64,000 nucleotides of DNA from Methylomarinum vadi (GTDB lineage: Bacteria > Pseudomonadota > Gammaproteobacteria > Methylococcales > Methylomonadaceae): contig NZ_JPON01000001.1 in the NCBI RefSeq assembly GCF_000733935.1, positions 2,278,501 through 2,342,500 on the forward strand, written 5' to 3'. The position numbers were made by a program, and so were the translations under genes. Position 1 is the first letter of the stretch. Each line of letters starts with the position of its first letter. Below are positions 33,997 through 42,541 of this stretch, piece by piece. Under the pieces are notes generated by a model that worked only from the letters and a program-made list of their open reading frames with translations, did no database searches and was not told the DNA's origin.

Positions 33997-36621
33997 ATGA
34001 AAACCAGAACCTTCAACACTACCCTTTTGACAGCGTCAATTGCTCTCGCCTTATCTCCGCTCGGCACCGCCGCAACCCCTGCCGCAACCAAACACTACGG
34101 CAAGAATATGCCGTTCACGATCGAAGACCTGCCGAATAGCAACGTCAAAACCAAACTGAAAAAACTGGCCGTTAATAAACGACAAAAGGCCTTAAACTGG
34201 CTACATTCCTTTACCTTCGGCGACCATGATTTAAAACATCTGCAAATCGACGACGAAGGCGGGGTACTGTACGGCGACACGTTCGACATGACCGAACTGG
34301 CCGATAGCGCCGCTGACAGCACCGATGCGCCTCAATCGATTGCGCCGGCCGACACATTCAAGCTACACAGTAAACCGGGCGCGACCAATGTCATTTTTAT
34401 CGATGTGGATGGCCATACGCTCAGCGGCACGGCCTGGAATGGGGGTTCCGGCAGCATAGATACCCTGCCGTTCGACACCGATGGCGACAACAGTTCATTC
34501 AGCAATATGGAGCTAGCACAAATCGCCGAAATCTGGCACCGTGTCGCGGAAGATTTCGCCCCTTTCAATGTCGACGTCACTACCGAACAACCTGCCAGTT
34601 TCGGGCCTACCACCGGCCGCATCCTGATTACCCGCAATAAGGATGCCTCGAACAACGACATGCCTTACGCCACGGCCGGCGGCGTCGCTTACGTCAATGT
34701 CTGGGGGAGCAGCAGTTACGCCAGTTATTATTCGCCAGCGCTGGTTTATTACAATAATTTGGCTTCCTTTCCTCCCTATATCGCCGAGGCGGCCGCACAT
34801 GAAATGGGCCATAATTTAAGTTTGTCGCATGACGGAACCTCCACGGCGTCTTATTATTCGGGGCACGGCAGCGGTTTCGTTTCCTGGGCGCCCATCATGG
34901 GGGTCGGCTATTACAACAATGTCACCCAATGGAGCAAAGGGGAATACACCGACGCTACGCAAACACAGGACGACATCGCCTTAATTGCCGACCGGTTAAC
35001 ATTCCGCAGCGATGACCACGGCAACAATATGTCCAGCCCCACGCCATTATATATCGACATTAACGGCACTATTCCGGTCACGTCGCCGGAAACCGACCCG
35101 TATAACTTGGCGCCGGACAATAAAGGCATCATCGAAACCCGCGATGACGTCGATTTCTTTGCCTTCGACGCCGGCGCGGGACCGCTATCGATCACCGTGA
35201 CGCCAGCCTGGGAATCTTTCTACCGCAGTTCCCGCCGCGGCGCCAACCTGGACATCCAAGCCTCCCTTTATAACTGGGACGGCCAGATAATTGCCGAAAG
35301 CGATCCGCTAGACGAAACCGATGCCCAGATCGTAACCACCGTCGCAAGCGGCCAATATTTGTTGTCCATCAGCGGCGTCGGCAACAATGTCACGCCTTAT
35401 TCGGATTACGGCAGTCTCGGACAATATTACATCTCCGGTAGCGTCGTACCATTCAGTCCGACGACTGACGATACACCGCCCAATCCCGACCCGATGAGTT
35501 GGAGCGTCGCTCCGTTTGCGCAAGCGCGTGACCGTATCAGCATGCAGGCGGCTACTGCCACTGACGATTCCGGCGCCGTGGAGTACCGCTTTATCTGTCT
35601 CGAAGGTTGCGCCGATAGCGGCTGGCAAGCATCCGATCAATTTACCGCGACCGGCTTGCAAGCCGGTACGCCTTACAGCTTCCAAGTACTCGCTCGGGAT
35701 AGTTACGGCAACGAAACCAATCCATCCATCAGCGCCAGCGCGACAACCGAGGTCAATGCTTCGCCTCAAAGCCGCGATACCAGCATCGATATCCAGGAGG
35801 ATAACGGCACAACCCTCGATCTCTCAACGCTGGCCGAGGACGCCGAGGGCGACCCGTTGACCTTTTCGATTCAATCCGCCCCTCTGCACGGCACAGTCGC
35901 CAACAACAACGGAATCGTTATATACACCCCCCAAACGAACTTCAACGGCAGCGACAGTTTTGTCTATCAAGTCGCCGATAATTTTGGCGGAAAAAGCAGC
36001 GCCACTGTGACGATCAATGTCATTGCAGTCAACGACGCCCCAATTGCTTCGGCCGCTCTTGACAACAAAGAAGGCCTGTCTGTCTCATTTTCCGGCGACG
36101 GCTCTTTTGACCCTGACAAAGATGATGTCTTAAGTTTTAATTGGGACTTTGGCGACGGAACCATTTCGACACTGGCCTCTCCCGGTCACAATTACAATGA
36201 GGCCGGCACTTACACGGTAACATTAACGGTCACGGACCAAGCCGGCTTATCCGATAGTGCTTCAATCGTGATGACGGTAATAGATCCGAATAATATCCTG
36301 CCGGAAGCGCCTAGCTTGACTTACAGCGTTGATAAAATCATCAGCGGACGCGGAAAGGACAAATCGGTCAACGGTACAGTCCAATTAAAGTGGTCGAGCA
36401 ATAGTCTTGAAAGCTACAAAGTATGGCGCTGCGAGGAAGTCACATCCGGTAAGGGAAAAAACAAAACGACTAGCTGCATATATCCAGAGACGCCGTTTGC
36501 CACAACCGACACCGCGCCTTTCTCCACCCCACTGGAAAGTAACGCCATTCACTATAAGGTGAGCGCCCATAACAGCAATGGTGATTCCGGTTTCAGCAAT
36601 GAAGTGATCATCGCGCCTTAA
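33997..36621 (+). CDS. Secreted metzincin-like protease with PPC, FnIII-like, cadherin-like and PKD modules
   Basis: About 874 aa from the ATG at 33997, which has GAGG 6 bp upstream (an ATG at 33979 adds six residues). A signal peptide ends near the AATPA region. The catalytic domain carries AAHEMGHNLSLSHDG: zinc ligands His268, His272 and His278 (this numbering), Glu269, and a Met-turn candidate in SWAPIMGVGYY. The metzincin Gly of HExxHxxGxxH is Ser here. After it come a pre-peptidase C-terminal-like beta domain (about 380-485), an FnIII-like module (about 495-590), a cadherin-like/tandem Ig module (about 600-680) and a PKD domain (about 685-770). No dedicated type I or PEP-CTERM tail is seen. 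An extracellular role, perhaps in biopolymer or prey protein breakdown, is inference. Confidence 0.85.
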   Translation: MKTRTFNTTLLTASIALALSPLGTAATPAATKHYGKNMPFTIEDLPNSNVKTKLKKLAVNKRQKALNWLHSFTFGDHDLKHLQIDDEGGVLYGDTFDMTELADSAADSTDAPQSIAPADTFKLHSKPGATNVIFIDVDGHTLSGTAWNGGSGSIDTLPFDTDGDNSSFSNMELAQIAEIWHRVAEDFAPFNVDVTTEQPASFGPTTGRILITRNKDASNNDMPYATAGGVAYVNVWGSSSYASYYSPALVYYNNLASFPPYIAEAAAHEMGHNLSLSHDGTSTASYYSGHGSGFVSWAPIMGVGYYNNVTQWSKGEYTDATQTQDDIALIADRLTFRSDDHGNNMSSPTPLYIDINGTIPVTSPETDPYNLAPDNKGIIETRDDVDFFAFDAGAGPLSITVTPAWESFYRSSRRGANLDIQASLYNWDGQIIAESDPLDETDAQIVTTVASGQYLLSISGVGNNVTPYSDYGSLGQYYISGSVVPFSPTTDDTPPNPDPMSWSVAPFAQARDRISMQAATATDDSGAVEYRFICLEGCADSGWQASDQFTATGLQAGTPYSFQVLARDSYGNETNPSISASATTEVNASPQSRDTSIDIQEDNGTTLDLSTLAEDAEGDPLTFSIQSAPLHGTVANNNGIVIYTPQTNFNGSDSFVYQVADNFGGKSSATVTINVIAVNDAPIASAALDNKEGLSVSFSGDGSFDPDKDDVLSFNWDFGDGTISTLASPGHNYNEAGTYTVTLTVTDQAGLSDSASIVMTVIDPNNILPEAPSLTYSVDKIISGRGKDKSVNGTVQLKWSSNSLESYKVWRCEEVTSGKGKNKTTSCIYPETPFATTDTAPFSTPLESNAIHYKVSAHNSNGDSGFSNEVIIAP

Positions 36622-36638
36622 CCTTGACTGCCGACGAC

Positions 36639-36661
36639 AAAAGCCCCTAATCGGGGCTTTT
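36639..36661 (+). terminator. Intrinsic terminator after the metalloprotease gene
   Basis: AAAAGCCCC (36639-36647), loop TAATC, GGGGCTTTT (36653-36661): 9-bp perfect stem ending in T residues, 17 bp after the stop codon. Confidence 0.85.
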
Positions 36662-37043
36662 GTTTACCGCGATACGCTAACCGTCTAGAAACTGGCGACT
36701 ATCATTGATAATTGCCACCGCTCTCGCCATAATCATGGCCCCACACTTTGCTGCTCTTTTTAGTCGTTAGACTTGATACTTTATTTCGCTGCAAAGCACA
36801 AGGGATACTTGATCAAGCAAAGAAATGAAGTATTTTTGGCCGCTGGCAATAGCTTTCCCCAATAAATAGAAGTAAAATAAGCCGCGATCAGATAACAGAT
36901 GTTGAATTACAAAACCTTCGACCACGGCGGGAGATCCATTGCCTACTCAGCAGGAGCCATGGCGGGCAAGCCCTAAGTGATTTCGGGTTCTCAATATTGT
37001 CGTTCTGTGTAACTAAAGTTTTATTTTGTTAGGAGTTTTCCAA
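36662..37043. other. 382-bp intergenic region upstream of the cold-shock gene
   Basis: No gene supported. It must contain the promoter and the leader of the cold-shock gene; leaders of such genes are often long and structured. I cannot place a convincing promoter. Confidence 0.4.
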
Positions 37044-37247
37044 ATGGCAACAGGTACCGTAAAGTGGTTTAACAACACCAAAGGTTTTGGATTTATCGAG
37101 CCTTCTGAAGGTAACGAAGACGTCTTCGTCCATCATTCAGTGATTTTAGGTGAAGGTTTTAAAACTCTATCACCTGGCCAAGCGGTTGTATTCGAAATTG
37201 AATCTGGTCCCAAAGGTTTGACTGCAACGAATGTTCAGCCTCAATAA
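37044..37247 (+). CDS. Cold-shock domain protein (CspA family)
   Basis: A 67-aa single cold-shock domain. RNP1 reads KGFGFIEP and RNP2 reads VFVHHS, and [15 protein letters not shown] is the family's opening. It binds single-stranded nucleic acid as an RNA chaperone or antiterminator. The start ATG at 37044 has AGGAG at 37031-37035, 8 bp upstream; an in-frame upstream start at 37026 is unlikely. A terminator follows. Which Csp paralogue it is cannot be told. Confidence 0.95.
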   Translation: MATGTVKWFNNTKGFGFIEPSEGNEDVFVHHSVILGEGFKTLSPGQAVVFEIESGPKGLTATNVQPQ

Positions 37248-37263
37248 AGCCTGAATATTCCGC

Positions 37264-37297
37264 CAAAAAGGCTCTCGCATCGCAAGGGCCTTTTTTT
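37264..37297 (+). terminator. Terminator after the cold-shock gene
   Basis: AAAAAGGC near 37265 pairs with GCCTTTTT near 37288, and a run of seven T follows. The stem is interrupted in its middle but the U-tract is good. Confidence 0.75.
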
Positions 37298-37349
37298 ATG
37301 CCTAACGGAAATTTAGCTATGCATGGCAAATCGTCATTAACAGGCTCGC

Positions 37350-37841
37350 TTACTCATTGTCTTGCCCCCCTTCCTCCCTGGCCAGACGAGCCAGCTCGGT
37401 ATATTGTTTACGCAAAACACCCAACTCCCTCTCCTCCAGTTCCTCAAGATCCAGCAAGGAATTATTGGCCCCATCGATCGAGCGTATTAATTCGTCCAAC
37501 TTGACCTGTAATGCTTCCGTGTCGCGATTTTGCGTATGCTGAATCAGGAACACCATCAAAAAGGTCACGATCGTCGTTGCCGTGTTGATGATCAATTGCC
37601 AGGTATCGCTAAAACCGAATAACGGCCCGGTCACAACCCAGGAAAGAATCACCAGCAATGCGATATTGAAAGCCAGGGGACGGCCCGATAAATGCGAGGC
37701 AAATCGCGCGAAGCGATCGAACCGGTTATTCCAATAGTCGTTGTCCCGGATTTTTTTAGCCAACCAACACCCGCTTTTTTTTAGGATATCGACATAATCG
37801 ATCTGTTTAAATTTATCAAGATAATCCACTTTTTCATTCAT
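37350..37841 (-). CDS. Low-affinity iron permease family protein
   Basis: A 163-aa membrane protein with two hydrophobic helices ([20 protein letters not shown], then [12 protein letters not shown]) in the low-affinity iron permease (PF04120) arrangement. [30 protein letters not shown] is the most diagnostic stretch. The C-terminal third is a charged coiled coil. Bacterial members are not shown to carry iron. It overlaps the end of cobQ by 4 bp, so the two are co-transcribed, although no functional link to cobalamin is known. Confidence 0.85.
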   Translation of the reverse strand: MNEKVDYLDKFKQIDYVDILKKSGCWLAKKIRDNDYWNNRFDRFARFASHLSGRPLAFNIALLVILSWVVTGPLFGFSDTWQLIINTATTIVTFLMVFLIQHTQNRDTEALQVKLDELIRSIDGANNSLLDLEELEERELGVLRKQYTELARLAREEGGQDNE

Positions 37842-39373
37842 ATTTCACCCTTGACCTCATCTAATAATTGTTCCGGCTGAAACGCGGCGACTCTCCGCCC
37901 GGCTTCACCCGCCTCTGTTACTCTTGTTATCATCACTTCCAATCGAGAAAAATCGAAATACTGCTCCAGGGCATCGGTGATATGGTTGATGCCCTGTTCC
38001 CGTAACGCGTCTAAATCTATCGCATTATGCCGCCGACATCCAGCCCAAGCCAATATTGCCTGACTGGCGGTGGGCAAATCAAATAACCCGTGTAAATAAG
38101 TTCCCATCACCAGGTCGTCTCCAGATCTGGCTCCGTCATTCCTGCCTTGCAAACAAAGCACCGGTCTGGCGGTGTCGCCACCAATAGTCGTCCCCATATG
38201 GATTTCATAGCCCGAGACGGCGCTACCGTCACCATGAAAAAAACCTTCCGAGCGCTGCAATTGTTTTTCCTGCATCAACGTCGTTGCAATATCCAATAAC
38301 CCCAAGCCGTCGCTGGAACCCGGCTCGCCTTCAACTCCCAGCGGATCGTGGATTTTCTTGCCTAACATTTGATAGCCGCCACAAACGCCCAATACCTTGC
38401 CGCCGTAGCGCAAATGCCTGTTAATGAAAACATCCCAGCCGTTTTGGCGCAACCAGTCAAGATCATCGCGCACCGACTTGCTGCCGGGTAGGATCACCAG
38501 ATCGGCGCCGCCTTGTGGCGGCTGTTTGTGAAAACCGACGCTCAAGCCTTCATGTAACAGCAAGGGGTCGAAATCGGTATGGTTGCTAATCCGGGGCAAA
38601 ACCGGCACGATGATGTTAAATAAGTCCTCACCTTGTTTACTCTGAAGCTTACCGGCCAATGAATCTTCCGCTTCCAGAAACAAATCCGGCAAATACGGCA
38701 ACACGGCCAGCACCGGTTTGCCGGTCTTTTGTTCCAACCAATCGAGCCCGGGTTGTAATAATGCGATATCACCACGAAAGCGATTGATCACGAAACCGAC
38801 TACCCGTTTGCGCTCGCTTGGCGACAGCAATTCCAATGTGCCGACAATATGGGCAAACACGCCGCCGCGATCGATATCGGCTATCAAAATGACCGGACAA
38901 TCGGCCACCTCGGCAAAGCCCATATTGGCGATATCGCCCTCGCGCAGATTAATTTCCGCCGGACTGCCCGCTCCTTCGACGATGACTTTTTCATAGTGCG
39001 CCAGCAAACGCCGGTAGGATTCCAACACCGCGCCTTTCGCTTGTTTTTTATAATGATGATAGCGCTCCGCGGACAAATTCCGCAGCGCCTTGCCATGAAC
39101 GATAACCTGGGCGGTCTTGTCCGAATTGGGTTTCAACAGCACCGGATTCATGTCGGTATGGGGTTGCAAGCCGCACGCCGCCGCCTGCACCGCCTGGGCC
39201 CTGCCGATTTCGCCGCCATCGACCGTTACCGCGCTATTCAACGCCATATTCTGCGGTTTGAACGGTACCACCGCGACACCGCGACGCCGATAATATCGGC
39301 ATAAGGCCGTAACCAAGGCACTCTTGCCGGCATCCGAGGTCGTTCCCTGAACCATAATCGTATTGGTTTGCAT
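37838..39373 (-). CDS. cobQ: Cobyric acid synthase
   Basis: A 511-aa amidotransferase that amidates cobyrinic acid a,c-diamide at four side chains using glutamine. The N-terminal ATP-binding domain opens [28 protein letters not shown] and continues [12 protein letters not shown]. The C-terminal class I glutamine amidotransferase part has the nucleophile Cys in [12 protein letters not shown] and [10 protein letters not shown] for the His. It is divergent from cbiB with 88 bp between, so the two cobalamin arms share a control region; I see no cobalamin riboswitch there. Confidence 0.95.
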   Translation of the reverse strand: MQTNTIMVQGTTSDAGKSALVTALCRYYRRRGVAVVPFKPQNMALNSAVTVDGGEIGRAQAVQAAACGLQPHTDMNPVLLKPNSDKTAQVIVHGKALRNLSAERYHHYKKQAKGAVLESYRRLLAHYEKVIVEGAGSPAEINLREGDIANMGFAEVADCPVILIADIDRGGVFAHIVGTLELLSPSERKRVVGFVINRFRGDIALLQPGLDWLEQKTGKPVLAVLPYLPDLFLEAEDSLAGKLQSKQGEDLFNIIVPVLPRISNHTDFDPLLLHEGLSVGFHKQPPQGGADLVILPGSKSVRDDLDWLRQNGWDVFINRHLRYGGKVLGVCGGYQMLGKKIHDPLGVEGEPGSSDGLGLLDIATTLMQEKQLQRSEGFFHGDGSAVSGYEIHMGTTIGGDTARPVLCLQGRNDGARSGDDLVMGTYLHGLFDLPTASQAILAWAGCRRHNAIDLDALREQGINHITDALEQYFDFSRLEVMITRVTEAGEAGRRVAAFQPEQLLDEVKGEI

Positions 39374-39461
39374 AGTTTCGTTAAACAGCCGTCTCTTTAG
39401 TTGATTTGAAATTCAATGCGGAATATGGCATTGTGCGCATCCGAACGCAATCGGACACTTC

Positions 39462-40376
39462 ATGACGTTAACAAGCAATGTAATTTTAGCGATTCTATTG
39501 GACCACTGGCTAGGAGAGCCCCGAAAACATCATCCATTGATTGCCTTCGGCAAGCTGGCCGACTATATGGAACGACGCTTGCGCCGTCCTGAGCAATCGC
39601 CGCGACGACAACAAATCGCCGGTTTACTGGCGTTTTGTTTGACCGTCATGCCGTTGACCGCCTTATTGTTCCTCCTCATGCAATTACCTATGTTGGATAG
39701 CATCTTGCCCGCTTTGGCCCTATATTTTTGTATCGCGGCCAACAGCCTTAAACGCCACGCAGAAACGATCCTTCATCATCTGCAACAGCAAAACCCGCCA
39801 GCGGCAAGGCAAGCGGTGGGCTATATCGTCAGTCGCGAAACCGACCGGATGGGCGAGGAAGACATACGCAAAGCGACGATCGAATCGGTACTGGAAAACG
39901 GTGCCGATGCCGTGTTCGCGCCGCTGTTCTGGTTTGTCGCCGCCGGCCCAGCAGGCGCATTGCTATATCGCTTGACGAATACCCTCGACGCCATGTGGGG
40001 TTACAAAAATTCACGCTATTTATATTTCGGCCGCGCGGCGGCCCGCTGCGACGATGCGTTGAATTGGCTGCCGGCCCGATTGACCGCGTTCAGTTATGCC
40101 CTGCTTGGTCATGCCCGTTTGGCATTGGACTGCTGGCGGCGGCAAGCCGAACATCTGGACAGTCCCAATGCCGGACCGGTGATGTGCGCCGGCGCCGGCG
40201 CATTGGACCTTCGTTTGGGCGGCCCGGCCTATTATCACGGACGCTTGAAAAACAAAATCCATTTCGGCACCGACAAAGCAACGCACAATCACGACATCGA
40301 CAGAGCCAACCGCCTAATCGACAAAACCTTGTTCTGTTGGCTCCTCATCATCGCCATCGGAGACTCCCTTGCTTGA
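39462..40376 (+). CDS. cbiB: Adenosylcobinamide-phosphate synthase
   Basis: A 304-aa integral membrane enzyme that joins adenosylcobyric acid with aminopropanol phosphate. LLDHWLGEPRKHHPLIAFGKLADYMERRL is the family opening, followed by the conserved GYIVSRETDRMGEEDIRKATIESVLENGADAVFAPLFWF and NTLDAMWGYKNSRY. About four or five hydrophobic helices. Named cbiB in the anaerobic and cobD in the aerobic nomenclature. It overlaps the next cobalamin gene by 8 bp. Confidence 0.94.
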   Translation: MTLTSNVILAILLDHWLGEPRKHHPLIAFGKLADYMERRLRRPEQSPRRQQIAGLLAFCLTVMPLTALLFLLMQLPMLDSILPALALYFCIAANSLKRHAETILHHLQQQNPPAARQAVGYIVSRETDRMGEEDIRKATIESVLENGADAVFAPLFWFVAAGPAGALLYRLTNTLDAMWGYKNSRYLYFGRAAARCDDALNWLPARLTAFSYALLGHARLALDCWRRQAEHLDSPNAGPVMCAGAGALDLRLGGPAYYHGRLKNKIHFGTDKATHNHDIDRANRLIDKTLFCWLLIIAIGDSLA

Positions 40377-41388
40377 ACACGGCGGCCATGTACGTGCGGC
40401 GGCGCAACGCTTTCGAATCCCATTGTCGGCTTGGCTAGACCTGTCGACTGGCATCAACCCCAACGGCTGGCCGGTCCCGTCGCTGCCGCCTGAGTGCTGG
40501 CAACGCTTGCCGGAAGCCGACGACGACTTGCTGGAGGTCGCCCAAGCCTATTATCGAAACGACTCGATACTTCCGGTCGCGGGCTCTCAAGCCGCCATCC
40601 AGACACTGCCGTTACTACGGGGTCATTCGCGCGTCGGCGTTCTCCGTCCGGCCTATGCCGAGCATGCCGCCAATTGGCGCGAAACCGGCCATCGAGTCAT
40701 CGAGCTCGAGCCAGCCGATATCGAACATGCGCTGACGGACCTGGATGTGCTGATTATCGTCAATCCCAACAACCCCACCGGACAGGAGTTCGAACCTGAG
40801 CAATTATTACACTGGCACCGCTTGCTGCAAAAGCGCCAAGGCTGGCTGATTATTGACGAAGCCTTTATTGACAGCCGCCTGGAGAAAAGCCTGACCGCCC
40901 ATCCCGTTGAGGAAGGGCTGATTGTCCTGCGTTCGCTGGGCAAGTTCTTCGGCCTGGCCGGTATCCGTTGCGGCTTCGTGATCGGGCTGCCGGCATTGTT
41001 GCAACGACTCAACGACAACCTCGGCCCCTGGGCGATAAGCCACCCATCCCGCTATATCGCCACCCAAGCCCTTAAGGACAGTCAATGGCAACAACAGACC
41101 CGCGCGGCATTGCTTGGTCAAGCACGACGATTGCGGCAATTGTTGTCGGCATACGGGTTGCAGCCCGCCGGCGGCACCGATTTGTTTCAATGGATACCCT
41201 CCGAACAGGCCGCAGAAATTCACCGTTTTCTTGCTGAACGGGGCATCTTGACCCGCTTGTTCCAGCATCCGTCGAGCCTGCGTTTCGGCCTGCCCGGGGA
41301 AGAGCGGCATTGGCGTCTCTTGCAACAGGCCTTGGCCGCTCTTGCAAACAAGCAACCCAAGCGCCTTACAAATCACGAATACTCATGA
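40369..41388 (+). CDS. cobD: L-threonine-O-3-phosphate decarboxylase (cobalamin)
   Basis: A 339-aa PLP enzyme of the aspartate aminotransferase/HisC fold. It supplies (R)-1-aminopropanol phosphate for the cobalamin loop, which fits its place behind cbiB. LSTGINPNGWP is the CobD opening; IIVNPNNPTGQ and IIDEAFID form the PLP site; RSLGKFFGLAGIRCGF holds the PLP-binding Lys. It starts with TTG inside the last codons of cbiB, consistent with coupling. A cobC name is used in the aerobic nomenclature for the same function. Confidence 0.92.
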   Translation: MLEHGGHVRAAAQRFRIPLSAWLDLSTGINPNGWPVPSLPPECWQRLPEADDDLLEVAQAYYRNDSILPVAGSQAAIQTLPLLRGHSRVGVLRPAYAEHAANWRETGHRVIELEPADIEHALTDLDVLIIVNPNNPTGQEFEPEQLLHWHRLLQKRQGWLIIDEAFIDSRLEKSLTAHPVEEGLIVLRSLGKFFGLAGIRCGFVIGLPALLQRLNDNLGPWAISHPSRYIATQALKDSQWQQQTRAALLGQARRLRQLLSAYGLQPAGGTDLFQWIPSEQAAEIHRFLAERGILTRLFQHPSSLRFGLPGEERHWRLLQQALAALANKQPKRLTNHEYS

Positions 41389-41756
41389 AAGCCGCGATAA
41401 AAAAACAAAATCTGGGAAACGAATTTTTCACCGAAGAATTATGCTTCATCACCGAACTGTCCAATAACCGCGACGATGACGCAGCTTCGATCGCCAAGGC
41501 CCGGGTCGAGCCCGGCGTGACCACCCGCTGGCATCGGCTGCGGGGCACCGTCGAGCGTTATATCGTGCTGAGCGGCATCGGCCGCGTTGAAGTGGGCGCT
41601 CTTCATCCGCAAAAAGTAACGGCCGGAGACATCGTGCTGATTCCACCGATGTGCCGGCAACGCATCAGTAACATCGGCGAAGAGGATCTAATCTTTCTGG
41701 CCGTCTGCACGCCCCGCTTTCGCGATGAGGCCTACGAAGATCTGGAAAACGATTGA
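41385..41756 (+). CDS. Cupin-domain protein coupled to cobD
   Basis: A 123-aa single cupin. The metal-site region reads VEPGVTTRWHRLRGTVERYIVLSGIGRVEVG, and the second motif is AGDIVLIPPMCRQRISN; it has one His and a Glu/Tyr where a two-His-one-Glu site would be expected, so metal binding is doubtful. Its ATG overlaps the cobD stop (ATGA at 41385-41388). A longer frame upstream would be inside cobD. A cupin here is common near small-molecule pathways; its ligand is unknown. Confidence 0.88.
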   Translation: MKAAIKKQNLGNEFFTEELCFITELSNNRDDDAASIAKARVEPGVTTRWHRLRGTVERYIVLSGIGRVEVGALHPQKVTAGDIVLIPPMCRQRISNIGEEDLIFLAVCTPRFRDEAYEDLEND

Positions 41757-41794
41757 TCGGGGTGATTTTAGCGACGGCCATTTCCGCCCGCCCC

Positions 41795-42541
41795 CTAGCC
41801 ATCCAGCAAAGACTCGATTTCCCGCCACAATGCCCGATAAGCCTCGGTCGAGCGGCTTTTCCTGACAAAACCGTGAACCGGCATGCGTTCTAGCCCCATG
41901 CGTTCGATATCGCTGGCATAGGGGATCACCGTCGTCAGCAATTCGGGGTATTTCTCCGCCAAATGTTCCATGATGTCGCGATGCATTTTTTTTCGCCGGT
42001 CGGCCATCGAAAAGAAAGGCATCAGCGTCAGATTTTTCAGCTTGTTGTCCTTAATGAATTTTTTTAATTGTTGCAAGGTTCTTATCGACAAGGTCGTCGG
42101 AATGATCGGCGACAATAAAACATCGGCCGCCTCGAACACGGCCTCCGACAACAGCGAAATGTTGGGAGGACAATCGAGGAAAATATAATCGTACTCCTGG
42201 GACAAGGGCTTCAGCAGCTTTTGTAGCCGCCGAGTAGGTTTTTTGCGGGCATCCAAAACCAGGTCCAGATTGCGAAAGGAAAAATCGGCCGGCAACAGGT
42301 CCAAATTGTCGAAATCGGTCCCTTTGATCAAGCCATCGAGTTCGCGCTCGCCGGCGATCAATTCCCGGCTGCCGCCTTTAATCTTGGGCTTGATGCGGAA
42401 ATAATAGGTACTGGCCCCCTGCGGATCCAAGTCCCAAAGCAGCGTGTTATGGCCTTGCTCCGCGACCAAATAGGCCAGATTCACCGCCGTCGAGGTTTTG
42501 CCCACGCCTCCCTTGATATTATAAGCGGCAATAATGGTCAT
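41795..42541 (-). CDS. ParA/MinD-family ATPase paired with a CHAD protein
   Basis: A 248-aa ATPase of the ParA family. The deviant Walker A KGGVGKTSTAVNLAYLV has the signature Lys; WDLDPQGAS is the A' motif; and IFLDCPPNISLLSEAVFEAADVLLSP is Walker B and the switch region. There is no N-terminal HTH, so it is of the short, cargo-positioning kind rather than a plasmid ParA repressor. No parB or parS-like site is beside it. Its start overlaps the end of a CYTH/CHAD gene by 4 bp. Confidence 0.9.
   Translation of the reverse strand: MTIIAAYNIKGGVGKTSTAVNLAYLVAEQGHNTLLWDLDPQGASTYYFRIKPKIKGGSRELIAGERELDGLIKGTDFDNLDLLPADFSFRNLDLVLDARKKPTRRLQKLLKPLSQEYDYIFLDCPPNISLLSEAVFEAADVLLSPIIPTTLSIRTLQQLKKFIKDNKLKNLTLMPFFSMADRRKKMHRDIMEHLAEKYPELLTTVIPYASDIERMGLERMPVHGFVRKSRSTEAYRALWREIESLLDG

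Noticed and set aside
39374-39461. Cobalamin riboswitch between cobQ and cbiB
   Set aside because: The 88-bp gap is too short for one and has no B12-box-like sequence that I can see.
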